Positions 47,125 through 55,454 of a stretch of 64,000 nucleotides of DNA are shown here, in pieces. The stretch is from positions 1 through 64,000 of the forward strand of contig CAWDXD010000014.1 of the NCBI GenBank assembly GCA_963806145.1. The letters run 5' to 3'. Origin of the DNA: DASXKD01 sp963806145 (GTDB lineage Bacteria > Actinomycetota > Actinomycetes > Streptosporangiales > Streptosporangiaceae). The translations under genes were made by a program, and so were the position numbers. The first letter of the stretch is position 1. Every line of letters starts with the position of its first letter. The notes below the pieces were generated by a model. That model was not told the DNA's origin, made no database searches, and saw only the letters and a program-made list of their open reading frames with translations.

Positions 47125-48723
47125 ATGATGAGACGGTGGTGGCTGGTCGGCGCGGCGTGCGCGCTGGCCGCCGGCGGTGCGCCGGCGATCGCCGGGAGCC
47201 AGGCCCTCGCGGCCGGGGCGCCCGTGCTCGCTGGTGCCACGCACAGTGGGAGCAACGTGCTGCTGGTCTGCAACGGCAGCACAAAGCCGTGCCCGCCTGG
47301 CATGGCCCCGGTGTTCTCGACCGTGCAGAGCGCGGTCAACGCCGCCAGCCCAGGTGCCTGGATCCTGATCTGGCCGGGTGTCTACCACGAGAAGAGCACC
47401 CAGTGGCCCACGGCCGGCGTCTGGATCCAGAAGCCCGGCCTGCACATCCGCGGCCTGGACCGCAACGGGGTCATCATCGACGGCAGCAACGGGACCGCCA
47501 GCAAGCCCTGCCCGTCCAGCCCCGCGCTCCAGGACACCAACGGCGGCGCCGGCCGGGACGGCATCGTCGTGTGGAAGGCCAGCGGGGTCACCATCCAGAA
47601 CCTGACGGTCTGCGACTACCTCTCCGGGACCGGCGGGCACGGCAACGAGATCTGGTGGAACGGCGGCGACGGCAGCGGCAAGATCGGCATGGGCGCCTAC
47701 ACCGGTTCCTACCTGAGCGCCACCTCCATGTTCGGGCCGTCGGACGTGCACAACGCGAACCTGGCCCAGTACGGGGTCTTCGTGAGCAACGCGCGCGGCC
47801 CGGGCCTGATCGAGGAGTCCTACGGCAGCAACATGGCCGACGCCGCCTATTACGTCGGCGGGTGCCAGAGGATGTGCCACGCCACGCTCAAACACGATGT
47901 CGGCACGAACTCCAACCTTGGCTACTCCGGCACCAACGCGGGCGGCCCGCTGGTCATCGAGGACTCGGTGTTCAGCCGCAACCGTGCCGGGATCGTGCCG
48001 AACTCGCTGAACAACGACGACGCCCCGCCGCCGCAGAACGGCGCATGCCCGGGCGGCATCACGTCCTGTTTCTTCATCGAGCACAACGTGATCAAGAACA
48101 ACAACAACCCGAACGTGCCGACCTCCGGGCTTGCCGGGGCCATCGGCACGGGCGTGGAGGTCTCCGGCGGCGCGTACGACACGGTGCGCGACAACCTGAT
48201 CATCCACAACGGCGCGTGGGGCGTGGTCACGCATGACTTCCCGGACACCGAGACGCCGCCGCCGGGGTCGCACTGCCAGGGCGGCATCCAGGTTTCCCCG
48301 CAGCTGTGCGACTTCCCGGCGCACGGCAACAAGGTGTACGCCAACTTCTTCTCCGACGACGGGTTCTTCGGCAACGTCACCAACAGCGACCTGGCGACCG
48401 TGGGGCTGCTGCCGACCTCCGCGACCCCGCGGAACTGCTTCTACGGCAACCGTGACGCGGCCGGCCGGATCACCTCGGACCCGAAGGACATCCAGACCGC
48501 CGCGGTGGACGGTAAGCCGTGCGGCAAGCCGGGCACCAGCATCAACGGCGCCCTGGTGAGCCAGCTCACCTGCGCTGCCGAGTTCGGGCCTTGCCCGCCG
48601 GGGGCGCACTACCCGAAGCAGACCAAGATCACCATCCTGCCGCTGCCGGCCCAGCCGACGATGCCTGACCCCTGCGCGGGCGTCCCGGCCAACCCGTTCT
48701 GCTCGGCCTCGGCACGTTTCTAG
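47125..48723 (+). CDS. Secreted right-handed beta-helix protein
   Basis: A 532-residue exported protein starting at ATG 47125, or 47128, after GGGAG. The signal peptide (RRWWLVGAACALAAGGAPAIAGSQALA) ends near residue 30. The mature part opens with FSTVQSAVNAASPGAWILIWPGVYHEK, then repeated strands (HIRGLDRNGVIIDG, GVTIQNLTVCDY, GPGLIEESYGSNMADAAYYVGG, DTVRDNLIIHNGAWGVV) typical of the pectate-lyase/NosD beta-helix. About 14 cysteines suggest disulfides. No catalytic set is evident. It may bind or cleave a polysaccharide; this is not resolved. Confidence 0.88.
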   Translation: MMRRWWLVGAACALAAGGAPAIAGSQALAAGAPVLAGATHSGSNVLLVCNGSTKPCPPGMAPVFSTVQSAVNAASPGAWILIWPGVYHEKSTQWPTAGVWIQKPGLHIRGLDRNGVIIDGSNGTASKPCPSSPALQDTNGGAGRDGIVVWKASGVTIQNLTVCDYLSGTGGHGNEIWWNGGDGSGKIGMGAYTGSYLSATSMFGPSDVHNANLAQYGVFVSNARGPGLIEESYGSNMADAAYYVGGCQRMCHATLKHDVGTNSNLGYSGTNAGGPLVIEDSVFSRNRAGIVPNSLNNDDAPPPQNGACPGGITSCFFIEHNVIKNNNNPNVPTSGLAGAIGTGVEVSGGAYDTVRDNLIIHNGAWGVVTHDFPDTETPPPGSHCQGGIQVSPQLCDFPAHGNKVYANFFSDDGFFGNVTNSDLATVGLLPTSATPRNCFYGNRDAAGRITSDPKDIQTAAVDGKPCGKPGTSINGALVSQLTCAAEFGPCPPGAHYPKQTKITILPLPAQPTMPDPCAGVPANPFCSASARF

Positions 48724-48764
48724 GAGGATTTGCTTCATAACGATGCCCGGCGCAATGGGCGCCC

Positions 48765-48811
48765 GGCGGGACTCCTGTCCGTAGACAGAACTCCGCGGAC
48801 AGGAGCCCGCC
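48765..48811. terminator. Bidirectional hairpin terminator between convergent genes
   Basis: ggcggg-a-ctcctgtccg (48765-48781) pairs with cggacaggagcccgcc (48796-48811): 16 bp with one bulged A and a 14-nt loop. It sits between the beta-helix gene and the GNAT gene, which run toward each other. Confidence 0.75.
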
Positions 48812-48903
48812 GCCCGTCTTGCGCCGGGTTCCGCAGCTGGCAGATCGCTTGGCGTCTGCCAGCCGCCCGAGCCGCCGGCGTCCCACCCCGATAGCTTGAT
48901 CCG

Positions 48904-49860
48904 TCAGCCCGGGGATTCCCAGGTCATGTCGATCTGGTGCCCGGTGGTGACCCACCCGGCCCGGTGGAACGCGGCCGCCATCGGGACGTTGCCCACGTCG
49001 GTGGACGCTTTGATCAGCGGGACATCCTGCGCGGCAAGCACCCGGGTCCCCTCGGCCAGGATCTCGCCGATGTAGCCATGGCCGCGGTGCGCCGGGACGA
49101 CGCCGAGGTAGGCGATGATCGGGTTGTAGCCGTTGTGCGCGGGGATCACGAACCCGACGGGCTCGCCGCCGGGCAGGGTGGCGATCCGCCACCAGTCCCG
49201 CGGGCTGGTGTAAAGCGCCAGTTCCTCCTCGTAGTGCCCGGCCGCCGCGTCCCGCGCCGGCATCCGGGCCAGGTCGGCGCGGTCGTGCGCGTCCAGCGTC
49301 CCGTTTATCACCTCGGTCATCAGCGCGACAAGCTCCGCTGGGCCGGTCACCGGCCGGAATGTCAGCCGTGCCGTGGGCGCGGGTATCGGGGTGCCCGGCC
49401 GCCACTCCAGGTTGAGCCGTTCGACGAAGAGCTTGGCGCCGGTCTGTGCCGCGGCCGCCATGCGGTCCTCGGTGGCCTGGCGGGTGGCCGGCGACTCGCG
49501 CCAGTCCGGGTCGAGAAACCGGAGGTATTCCGGGGGCTGGGTTCCTTCAGGGACCACCTCGGCCATGGCGGTGCTCAGCAGGCCCGCCGCGATGTCCACG
49601 CTTTCCGGATGTCCGGAGTCATCAAGGTCGAGGATGTCCAGGAAGCGCGGATATTCGTCCCCGGGCCTGCACCACCACCCGGCGCGCGCCGCCGGGCGGC
49701 CGTCACGCAGGGCCATCCACAGCCACTCCGGCCGCCGGTGGCCATCGGCCAGGTCGGCCGCCAGTTCCTCGTTGAGCCGGTACGGGAACCGGTTGAACAG
49801 GTCAAGCTCATCCGGTCCCGTGGTCGGCCGGATGGTCAGGTCATCGTGATGCACGGTCAA
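48904..49860 (-). CDS. GNAT family N-acetyltransferase
   Basis: A 318-residue protein with two tandem GNAT-like halves, as in mycothiol synthase-like enzymes. Only the C-terminal half carries a clear acetyl-CoA motif, VVPAHRGHGYIGEILAEGTRVLA (about residues 250-272), followed by STDVGNVPMAAAFHRAGW. The N-terminal half (LTIRPTTGPDELDLFNRFPYRLNEE) is degenerate. The acceptor is unknown. It is divergent from the AraC/VOC pair. Confidence 0.9.
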   Translation of the reverse strand: MTVHHDDLTIRPTTGPDELDLFNRFPYRLNEELAADLADGHRRPEWLWMALRDGRPAARAGWWCRPGDEYPRFLDILDLDDSGHPESVDIAAGLLSTAMAEVVPEGTQPPEYLRFLDPDWRESPATRQATEDRMAAAAQTGAKLFVERLNLEWRPGTPIPAPTARLTFRPVTGPAELVALMTEVINGTLDAHDRADLARMPARDAAAGHYEEELALYTSPRDWWRIATLPGGEPVGFVIPAHNGYNPIIAYLGVVPAHRGHGYIGEILAEGTRVLAAQDVPLIKASTDVGNVPMAAAFHRAGWVTTGHQIDMTWESPG

Positions 49861-50098
49861 GGCGTCTCCTTGTGCGAGGCGCCCCGCCGCCCCGGGTCAG
49901 CCCTGGCCGGCCCCGGGGGAGGGCGGGAACGCGGTGGATCTGGCGTTCATGGCATCGCCCTCCTTTCTTCTGCTGGCCCCGCTGGCGCGGCGCCGCCTGG
50001 GACCAGAGGTTAGACGGCAGGCGTATCGCATGCAAAGAGGTTTCCGAGCGGTCACCGGGCCGCCCGCCGGTACCTGCGCGAAATGGGATACTGGCCAG

Positions 50099-50518
50099 AT
50101 GACGCCGGAGGACCTCGCTCACCTGCGCCGGGCCCGCGACCTGATGGACCGCGACTACGCCAAGCCGCTGGACGTGCCGGCAATGGCGCGGCAGGCGCTG
50201 ATGTCCCCTTCGCACTTCTCCCGGCAGTTCCGCGCCGCGTACGGGGAGACCCCGTGGAGCTACCTGATGACCCGGCGGATCGAGCGGGCCATGGCGCTGC
50301 TGCGCCGCGGCGACCTTTCTGTGACCGACGTGTGCATGGAGGTCGGCTGTACCTCGCTCGGGTCGTTCAGCGCCCGGTTCACCGAGATCGTCGGGGAGAC
50401 CCCGAGCGCCTACCGGGCCCGGTGCCACGACGCCACCGCTATGGTCCCCGGGTGCGTCGCCAAGATCTGGACCAGACCGAGCAGGATCAAAGAAGCGCAG
50501 GCCAGCCGGCCTGCGTAA
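50099..50518 (+). CDS. AraC-family DNA-binding regulator (HTH domain only)
   Basis: A 139-residue protein read from ATG 50099 (MTPEDLAHLRRARDLMDRDYAKPLDV); the frame is open to 49934 but the upstream sequence is not conserved. The double helix-turn-helix is complete: VPAMARQALMSPSHFSRQFRAAYGETPWSYL and DLSVTDVCMEVGCTSLGSFSARFTEIVGETPSAYR. No effector domain is present. The VOC gene starts 10 bp downstream. This AraC-HTH/VOC pair is a recurrent actinobacterial arrangement, so control of the pair is the likely role. Confidence 0.9.
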   Translation: MTPEDLAHLRRARDLMDRDYAKPLDVPAMARQALMSPSHFSRQFRAAYGETPWSYLMTRRIERAMALLRRGDLSVTDVCMEVGCTSLGSFSARFTEIVGETPSAYRARCHDATAMVPGCVAKIWTRPSRIKEAQASRPA

Positions 50519-50528
50519 CGTCGGTGAC

Positions 50529-50945
50529 ATGGAAATCAAGGTCTCACACAGCTTCATCACCGTAGACGACCAGGACAAGGCGCTGACCTTCTACCGCGAC
50601 GCCCTCGGGCTCGAGGTCAAGTCCGACGTGCCGCTCGGCCCCTACCGCTGGCTGACCGTCGGCTCGCCGGACCAGCCCGGCGTCGAGATCGTCCTCGCCA
50701 CCCCGGACATGGGGCACGGGCCCGACGACACCGAGGCGCTGAGGGCGCTGCTCGCCAAGGGCGCGCTGCAGGCGGTCATCTTTACCACCGACGACTTCGA
50801 CGCCGTGTACGAACGGGTCCGCGCCACCGGTGCCGAGGTGCTCCAGGAGCCGATTGACCAGTCCTACGGGGTCCGCGACTGCGGGTTCCGCGACCCCTCG
50901 GGCAACCACGTGCGGATCGGGTCGCCGATTCCGCAGCCCGCCTGA
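50529..50945 (+). CDS. VOC family protein (glyoxalase/bleomycin-resistance fold)
   Basis: A 138-residue two-module betaalphabetabetabeta protein: VSHSFITVDDQDKALTFYRDALGLEVKSDVP with a first-module His ligand, VEIVLAT, then ATGAEVLQEPIDQSYGVRDCGFRDPSGNHVRIG, where the Glu and His metal ligands are expected. It could be a dioxygenase-, glyoxalase- or resistance-type member. Nothing in the sequence fixes which. Co-transcribed with the upstream AraC gene. Confidence 0.9.
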   Translation: MEIKVSHSFITVDDQDKALTFYRDALGLEVKSDVPLGPYRWLTVGSPDQPGVEIVLATPDMGHGPDDTEALRALLAKGALQAVIFTTDDFDAVYERVRATGAEVLQEPIDQSYGVRDCGFRDPSGNHVRIGSPIPQPA

Positions 50946-50972
50946 GCGGCGCGGCCAGCCACCCTGACGGAT

Positions 50973-51004
50973 GCGGGGGTGACCGGGAACCCGGTCACCC
51001 CCGC
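50973..51004. terminator. Strong hairpin terminator after the VOC gene
   Basis: gcgggggtgaccggg (50973-50987) is the exact inverse of cccggtcacccccgc (50990-51004), giving at least 14 paired bases around a GAAC-type turn, 28 bp after the stop codon. Confidence 0.8.
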
Positions 51005-51314
51005 CTTGCCGTGCTGCGTCAGCGGCCGGAGGCCCCGGTGCCCGGGGTGAACAAGACCCCGCGCGGGACCTGGCCGTTTGGCCGCCGTCTGGACGGCCTG
51101 GAAGCTCTCCCTGGCCGCATGTGCCGCTGCCCGCGCGGCCAGTCCGCCCGTGATCGTGGTGATTTGGCTGCTAGGACGGGCCCAACGCCATGATCGTCAA
51201 TGGCTGGACCAGATTTCCGGTGGACGAGGTGCGTGAACACTAGTTCATGAACTATAGTTCATGAAGCAATGTTCATAGCGATGCCACCGGGGAGCCGGGG
51301 CCGAGGGAGGCGGG
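51005..51314. other. Intergenic and promoter region of the ABC-TetR operon
   Basis: About 310 bp with no supported gene. The last 80 bp become AT-rich and hold the 22-bp palindrome described separately, with further half-site-like TGAAC/GTTCA words at 51234-51238 and 51271-51275. Confidence 0.6.
51244..51265. promoter_or_regulatory. Perfect 22-bp palindrome, probable TetR operator
   Basis: TTCATGAA (51244-51251), CTATAG (51252-51257) and TTCATGAA (51258-51265) form one perfect palindrome, each octamer itself being palindromic. TGAAC at 51234 and GTTCA at 51271 add outer half-sites. It is 50 bp before the ABC ATPase start, in an operon whose last gene is a TetR regulator, so autoregulation of the operon is the natural reading. 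Confidence 0.72.
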
Positions 51315-52027
51315 ATGGCTGAGGTCGAGGTCCGGGATCTGACGAAGACCTTCGGGCGGTCACCGCGGTGCGCGGGATGTCCTTCACCGCCCCGGCCGGG
51401 AAGGTGACCGGCTTTCTGGGGCCCAACGGCTCGGGGAAGACCACCACGCTGCGCATCGTGCTCGGGCTGGTCCGGGCCGACGCGGGGGCGGCGCTGATCG
51501 GCGGCGTGCCATACGGCCGCCTCACCCGGCCGCGCCGCACGGTCGGCGCGATGCTGGAGGCGACCGGGTTCCATCCGGGACGCCGGGCCCGGGACCACCT
51601 GCGCGTCATCGCCGACGCCGCGAGCATCCCCGGCCGCCGGGTGGACGAGGTCCTGGCCCAGGTCGATCTCACCTCGGCCGCCCGGCGGCGGGTGCGCGAG
51701 TTCTCCCTGGGCATGCGCCAGCGCCTGGGCCTGGCTGCGGCACTGCTCGGGGACCCACACGTGCTGCTCCTCGACGAACCGGCCAACGGGCTCGACCCGG
51801 CCGGGATCGCCTGGCTGCGCGGCCTGCTGCGCAGCCTCGCGGACGAGGGCAGGACCGTCATCGTGGCCAGCCACGTGCTCAGCGAGGTCGCCCAGACCGT
51901 CGACGACGTGGTGATCGTCAGCGCCGGGCAGGTGCGGTTCGCCGGCCCGCTGGATGAGATCGGCTCGACCAACAACGCCCTGGAATCGGCGTTCCTCAAG
52001 CTGACCGCCGGCTGCGGGCTGACCTAA
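51315..52027 (+). pseudogene. ABC transporter ATP-binding protein, one frameshift near the 5' end
   Basis: From ATG 51315 the sequence reads MAEVEVRDLTKTFGR, then loses frame. A single missing base near 51356-51362 restores VTAVRGMSFTAPAGKVTGFLGPNGSGKTT and the rest of a BcrA-type ATPase: signature FSLGMRQRLGLAAALL, Walker B VLLLDEPANGLDPAG, switch VASHVLSEV. Restored length is about 237 residues, without the usual C-terminal accessory domain. A truncated product from GTG/ATG near 51368 would still include Walker A but lack the first beta strands. The stop overlaps the permease start (TAATG). Confidence 0.82.
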
Positions 52028-52785
52028 TGCCAGGGAGGGCAACCGTGCTGCCTTTGATCCGCAGCGAGTTCCGCAAGCTCAGCACCGTCCGTAGCCCGTG
52101 GCTGCTGCTGGCCGCGGGCCCGCTGCTCGTCGTGGCCGGGGTCACCGGCCTGGTCCAGTCCGGCGGCAACGTGCACGATCCAGCCGTACAGGGCAAGGCG
52201 CTCGCGCACGTTGCCCTGGCCGCGCTGTTCACGCTGATCTTCGGCATCTTCGCCGTGGCGGGGGAGTACCGGCACGGCACGGTGACCGACACGTTCCTGT
52301 CCACCCCGTCCCGCGGCCGGGTGGTGGCCGCCAAGCTGGCCGTCTACGGATCGATCGGCGCCGTCGCCGGGCTGGTCTCTGCCGCGGTCGCGGTGGCGGT
52401 CACCGCCACCTGGTGGTCGGCCAAGGGCGGCAGCTTCCACCTCTCGGCCGCCGGTTCCTGGCGCACGCTCGCCGGCGGGGTGGCGGTCAACGTCGCGTTC
52501 GCCGCGATCGGCGTGGGCGTGGGTGCGCTGCTGCGCAACCTCGCCGTGGCCATCGCGGCCGCGCTGGCGTGGATCGCCCTGGTGGAAGGCATCGCCGGGC
52601 AACTCGCCGGCGCGGGCCTGGCGCGCTGGCTGCCGTTCAGCGCGAGCCAGGCGCTTGGCCGGGTGAACCTGACCGGCACCGCCAGGCTCCTGCCGCAATG
52701 GGGCGGCGGGCTGGTGCTCGCCGGGTATGCCATCGCGTTCGCCGCCGCCGCGATGGTCACTACACTCAGGCGCGATGTCACCTAG
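52027..52785 (+). CDS. ABC-2 type permease
   Basis: A 252-residue permease beginning in the ATPase stop. Six hydrophobic segments are visible: WLLLAAGPLLVVAGVTGLV, HVALAALFTLIFGIFAVAG, SIGAVAGLVSAAVAVAVTAT, GGVAVNVAFAAIGVGVGAL, AVAIAAALAWIALVEGIAG and GGGLVLAGYAIAFAAAAMV. GEYRHGTVTDTFLSTPSRGRVVAAKL is the coupling segment conserved in this family. It overlaps the TetR gene by 11 bp. Substrate unknown. Confidence 0.9.
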   Translation: MPGRATVLPLIRSEFRKLSTVRSPWLLLAAGPLLVVAGVTGLVQSGGNVHDPAVQGKALAHVALAALFTLIFGIFAVAGEYRHGTVTDTFLSTPSRGRVVAAKLAVYGSIGAVAGLVSAAVAVAVTATWWSAKGGSFHLSAAGSWRTLAGGVAVNVAFAAIGVGVGALLRNLAVAIAAALAWIALVEGIAGQLAGAGLARWLPFSASQALGRVNLTGTARLLPQWGGGLVLAGYAIAFAAAAMVTTLRRDVT

Positions 52786-53540
52786 GAAGCCTGCCGTGCT
52801 GCGCGACGACAGCGGCCAGAACCTGCGCGACTACCTGATCGAGACCGCCGCCAGGCTGATCGATCAGCGCGGCAGCGCGGGCCTGGCCGTTCGGGACATC
52901 GCCCGGGAGGCCAAGGTGGCCGACGGGGTGCTCTACAACTACTTCGAGGACAAGGAAGACCTGCTCGTCCACGCGCTGCTCGCGCACGTCGGCAAGGTCA
53001 TGGCCAGCGCGCCACGGCTGCTGCCGCCGCCGGGAGAAGGCACCGTCGCGGAGAACCTGCGGGTGTTCATCGACGGCGGCATCGCGAACCTGCTCCGGGT
53101 CACCCCGGCGTTCGCCGGGCTGATATCCCAGCCCAAGGTGCTCACCCGGTTCCACGCGATGGTCGGCGGTGACGCGGCGTTCGACCCGGCCGCCGAGGGA
53201 CAGCGAAGCCCCGGAGAACAGCGAGGACGGCGAGTCCACGGCGGACAGCGGGCCCGGAGATGACCAGAGCGGTGGAGCCGGTCGTGGCGAGGGCGAGGGG
53301 CTGCCTGCCCTGCTGACCGCCTACCTGCAGGGTGAGCAGCGTCTTGGCCGGATCGACGCGACCGCCGATATCGACGCCGCCGCGTCCCTGATCGTCGGCG
53401 CGATGCACGGCCAGATCCTGCCCAGGGTGCTGTTCGCCCCGCCAGGGACCCCGGTCAGCATCCCCCCCGGCCTGTCCGCGCGGCTCGCGGGCGTGGTGCT
53501 CGAAGGCATCGCCCCGGGAACCCGGCGCCAGCCTTCGTGA
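52775..53540 (+). pseudogene. TetR family regulator, one frameshift
   Basis: From ATG 52775: MSPRKPAVLRDDSGQNLRDYLIETAARLIDQRGSAGLAVRDIAREAKVADGVLYNYFEDKEDLLVHAL, a complete TetR helix-turn-helix, then a normal ligand domain up to about residue 142. One extra base near 53197-53199 (a G run) moves the remaining sense (LLTAYLQGEQRLGRIDATADIDAAASLIVGAMHGQILP) into the next frame, ending at 53540. Restored length is about 254 residues; read literally, the protein stops at 53263 and lacks its dimerisation helices. The last gene of the exporter operon and the likely reader of the 22-bp palindrome. Confidence 0.82.
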
Positions 53541-53573
53541 GGTGCGCCACGGCCGCCGGGCGGGGCGGGTGGA

Positions 53574-54023
53574 TTATTGGGCGCCGGCGGGTTCCAGGAC
53601 GAAGACCGGGATCTGGCGGGTGGTCTTCTGCTGGTATTCGGCGTAGGGCGGGTAGGCGGCCACCGCGCGCTCCCACCACTGCGCCCGCTCGTCGCCGGAG
53701 ACCTCGCGGGCGATCATGTCCTTGCGGTCCGGGCCGTCCTGGAGCTGCACGGACGGGTTCGCCCGGAAGTTGTAGACCCAATTGGGATGGGTGGGGGCGC
53801 CGCCCTGGGATCCCACCGCCGCGTACCGGCCGTCGTGCTCGACCCGCATCAGCGGGGTCTTGCGCACCTTGCCGCTGCGGACCCCGCGGTTGGTGATGAC
53901 CACCACGGGCAGGCCGGTGTCACCCAGGGTGGTGCCCTGCGTCCCGCCGGAACCCTCGTACAGCTCGACCTGATCCCGGACCCAGGCCCGCGGGCTCGGC
54001 TCGTAGTCTTCCTCGACTGGCAT
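53574..54023 (-). CDS. Nitroreductase/quinone reductase family protein (deazaflavin F420-dependent type)
   Basis: A 149-residue split-beta-barrel protein of the Ddn/FDOR family, read from ATG 54023 (MPVEEDYEPSPRAWVRDQVELYEGSGG). Diagnostic stretches are VVVITNRGVRSGKVRKTPLMRVEHDGRYAAVGSQGG and HPNWVYNFRANPSVQLQDG, which shape the F420 pocket in mycobacterial Ddn. It would use reduced F420 on quinones or nitro compounds. Convergent with the TetR gene. Confidence 0.9.
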   Translation of the reverse strand: MPVEEDYEPSPRAWVRDQVELYEGSGGTQGTTLGDTGLPVVVITNRGVRSGKVRKTPLMRVEHDGRYAAVGSQGGAPTHPNWVYNFRANPSVQLQDGPDRKDMIAREVSGDERAQWWERAVAAYPPYAEYQQKTTRQIPVFVLEPAGAQ

Positions 54024-54157
54024 AGCGCTAGTCAAGCACCCGGGCGCGGGCACGCGGCAGGCAGGTGGCCGCGTGAGACCATGAATCGTCCCCAGCAGAT
54101 ACCGCGGCGGGCGGCCCCCCAGGTGGCCCCGCCGGGCTGACGGAGGGAGGCAGGTCC

Positions 54158-55363
54158 ATGACCGCGCTGGCCCTGGCCCTGGCCGAGTGGGCGGACAGCC
54201 TCCAGCCGGCCCCCGGTGACCTGGAACTGGCTGGCCGGTCGCTGCGGGACACGGTCGCGGTGGCGCTGGCCGCGAGCGGCCACCCGGTGACCCGGCTGTC
54301 CGCCGGGCTTCCCGACGGCGCCAGGTGGGCCGTTGCCGCCCACGTGCTGGACTTCGACGATCTGCACATGGAGTCGACCACGCACATCAGCGCGCTGTGC
54401 GTGCCGACCGCGCTGGCCACCGGCGGCGGCGCCCGGGGCTACCTCGCGGCGGCCGGGGTGATGGCACGGCTCGGGACCGCGCTGGGCTGGCCGCACTACT
54501 CGGCCGGCTGGCACGCGACCTGCACCGCGGGCGCACCGGCGTGCGCGGCCGGGGCCGCGGTCGCGCTGGGGCTCGATCCCGGCCAGATCGCCACCGCCAT
54601 CGCGCTGGCGATTCCCGGTGCGGGCGGGGTGCAGCGGGCGTTCGGCACCGATGCCAAGTCGCTGCAGGCCGGTTTCGCGGTCGACGCCGGGATCCGCGCG
54701 GCGCTGCTCGCCGCCGCGGGCGCGCAGGCCGACTGGTCGGCGCTGGAGGCGTGGCTGGCCCTGGTCGGCGGGGATCCGGGCGCGCTCGACCTGGCCGGGC
54801 CGGCCGTGCCCGGCGGGCTGGCCATCAAGATCTACCCCTGCTGTTACGCGCTGCAGCGCCCGATCAGCGCGCTCGCCGAACTTGCCGGCGACGGGCTCGA
54901 TCCGGGCGCGGTGCGCCGCATCGTGGTGCGCACGCCCGAGGCGACCGTGGCCCCGCTCATCCATCACCGGCCCGGCACCGGCCTGCAGGGCAAGTTCAGC
55001 CTGGAGTACGCGTGCGCCGCCGCGCTGCTCGACCGGCATCCCGGGTTCGCCAGCTTCACCGACGAGGCGGTCCGCCGCCCGGCCGCCCGCAAGCTCACCG
55101 GCCTGGTGGAAACCGAGCTCACGCCGGGCGGGTCCTGGCTGCTCGACGGCGAACTGGCGGCCGAGGTGCACACCGGCGGCGAGGTGCTGGCCGTCAAGCA
55201 GCAGTTCCCGCCGGGCGCGCCACGGCGCCCGCCCGCCGACGCGGAACTGCAGGCCAAGCTCAGCGACTGCGTGGCCGGGCTGGACGCCGACCCGGCATCC
55301 TGGACCTGGCAGAACGCCGCGCAGGTGCTGGCGCGGTTCCTGCCCGCGGACGGCCGCCGGTGA
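54158..55363 (+). CDS. MmgE/PrpD family protein
   Basis: A 401-residue protein of the 2-methylcitrate dehydratase/cis-aconitate decarboxylase superfamily, preceded by GGAGG about 5 bp before the ATG. It has LRDTVAVALAASGHPV, AHVLDFDDLHMESTTHISALCVPTALA (the conserved DFDD..H active-site region), YSAGWHATCTAG and FGTDAKSLQAGFAVDAGIRAALLA. It is shorter than classical PrpD (about 480), mainly at the C-terminal domain. Association with a class III CoA-transferase is common and suggests an organic-acid dehydratase or isomerase role. The substrate is unknown. Confidence 0.88.
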   Translation: MTALALALAEWADSLQPAPGDLELAGRSLRDTVAVALAASGHPVTRLSAGLPDGARWAVAAHVLDFDDLHMESTTHISALCVPTALATGGGARGYLAAAGVMARLGTALGWPHYSAGWHATCTAGAPACAAGAAVALGLDPGQIATAIALAIPGAGGVQRAFGTDAKSLQAGFAVDAGIRAALLAAAGAQADWSALEAWLALVGGDPGALDLAGPAVPGGLAIKIYPCCYALQRPISALAELAGDGLDPGAVRRIVVRTPEATVAPLIHHRPGTGLQGKFSLEYACAAALLDRHPGFASFTDEAVRRPAARKLTGLVETELTPGGSWLLDGELAAEVHTGGEVLAVKQQFPPGAPRRPPADAELQAKLSDCVAGLDADPASWTWQNAAQVLARFLPADGRR

Positions 55364-55454
55364 GCCCGGGCCAGCAGAGCCCCGGGCCAGCCACCCCGGT
55401 TTCGGCCAGCCCGGTTTCGGCAGCAGGGCCCGGCGGCGGCGGGAGGGGCTGCCG

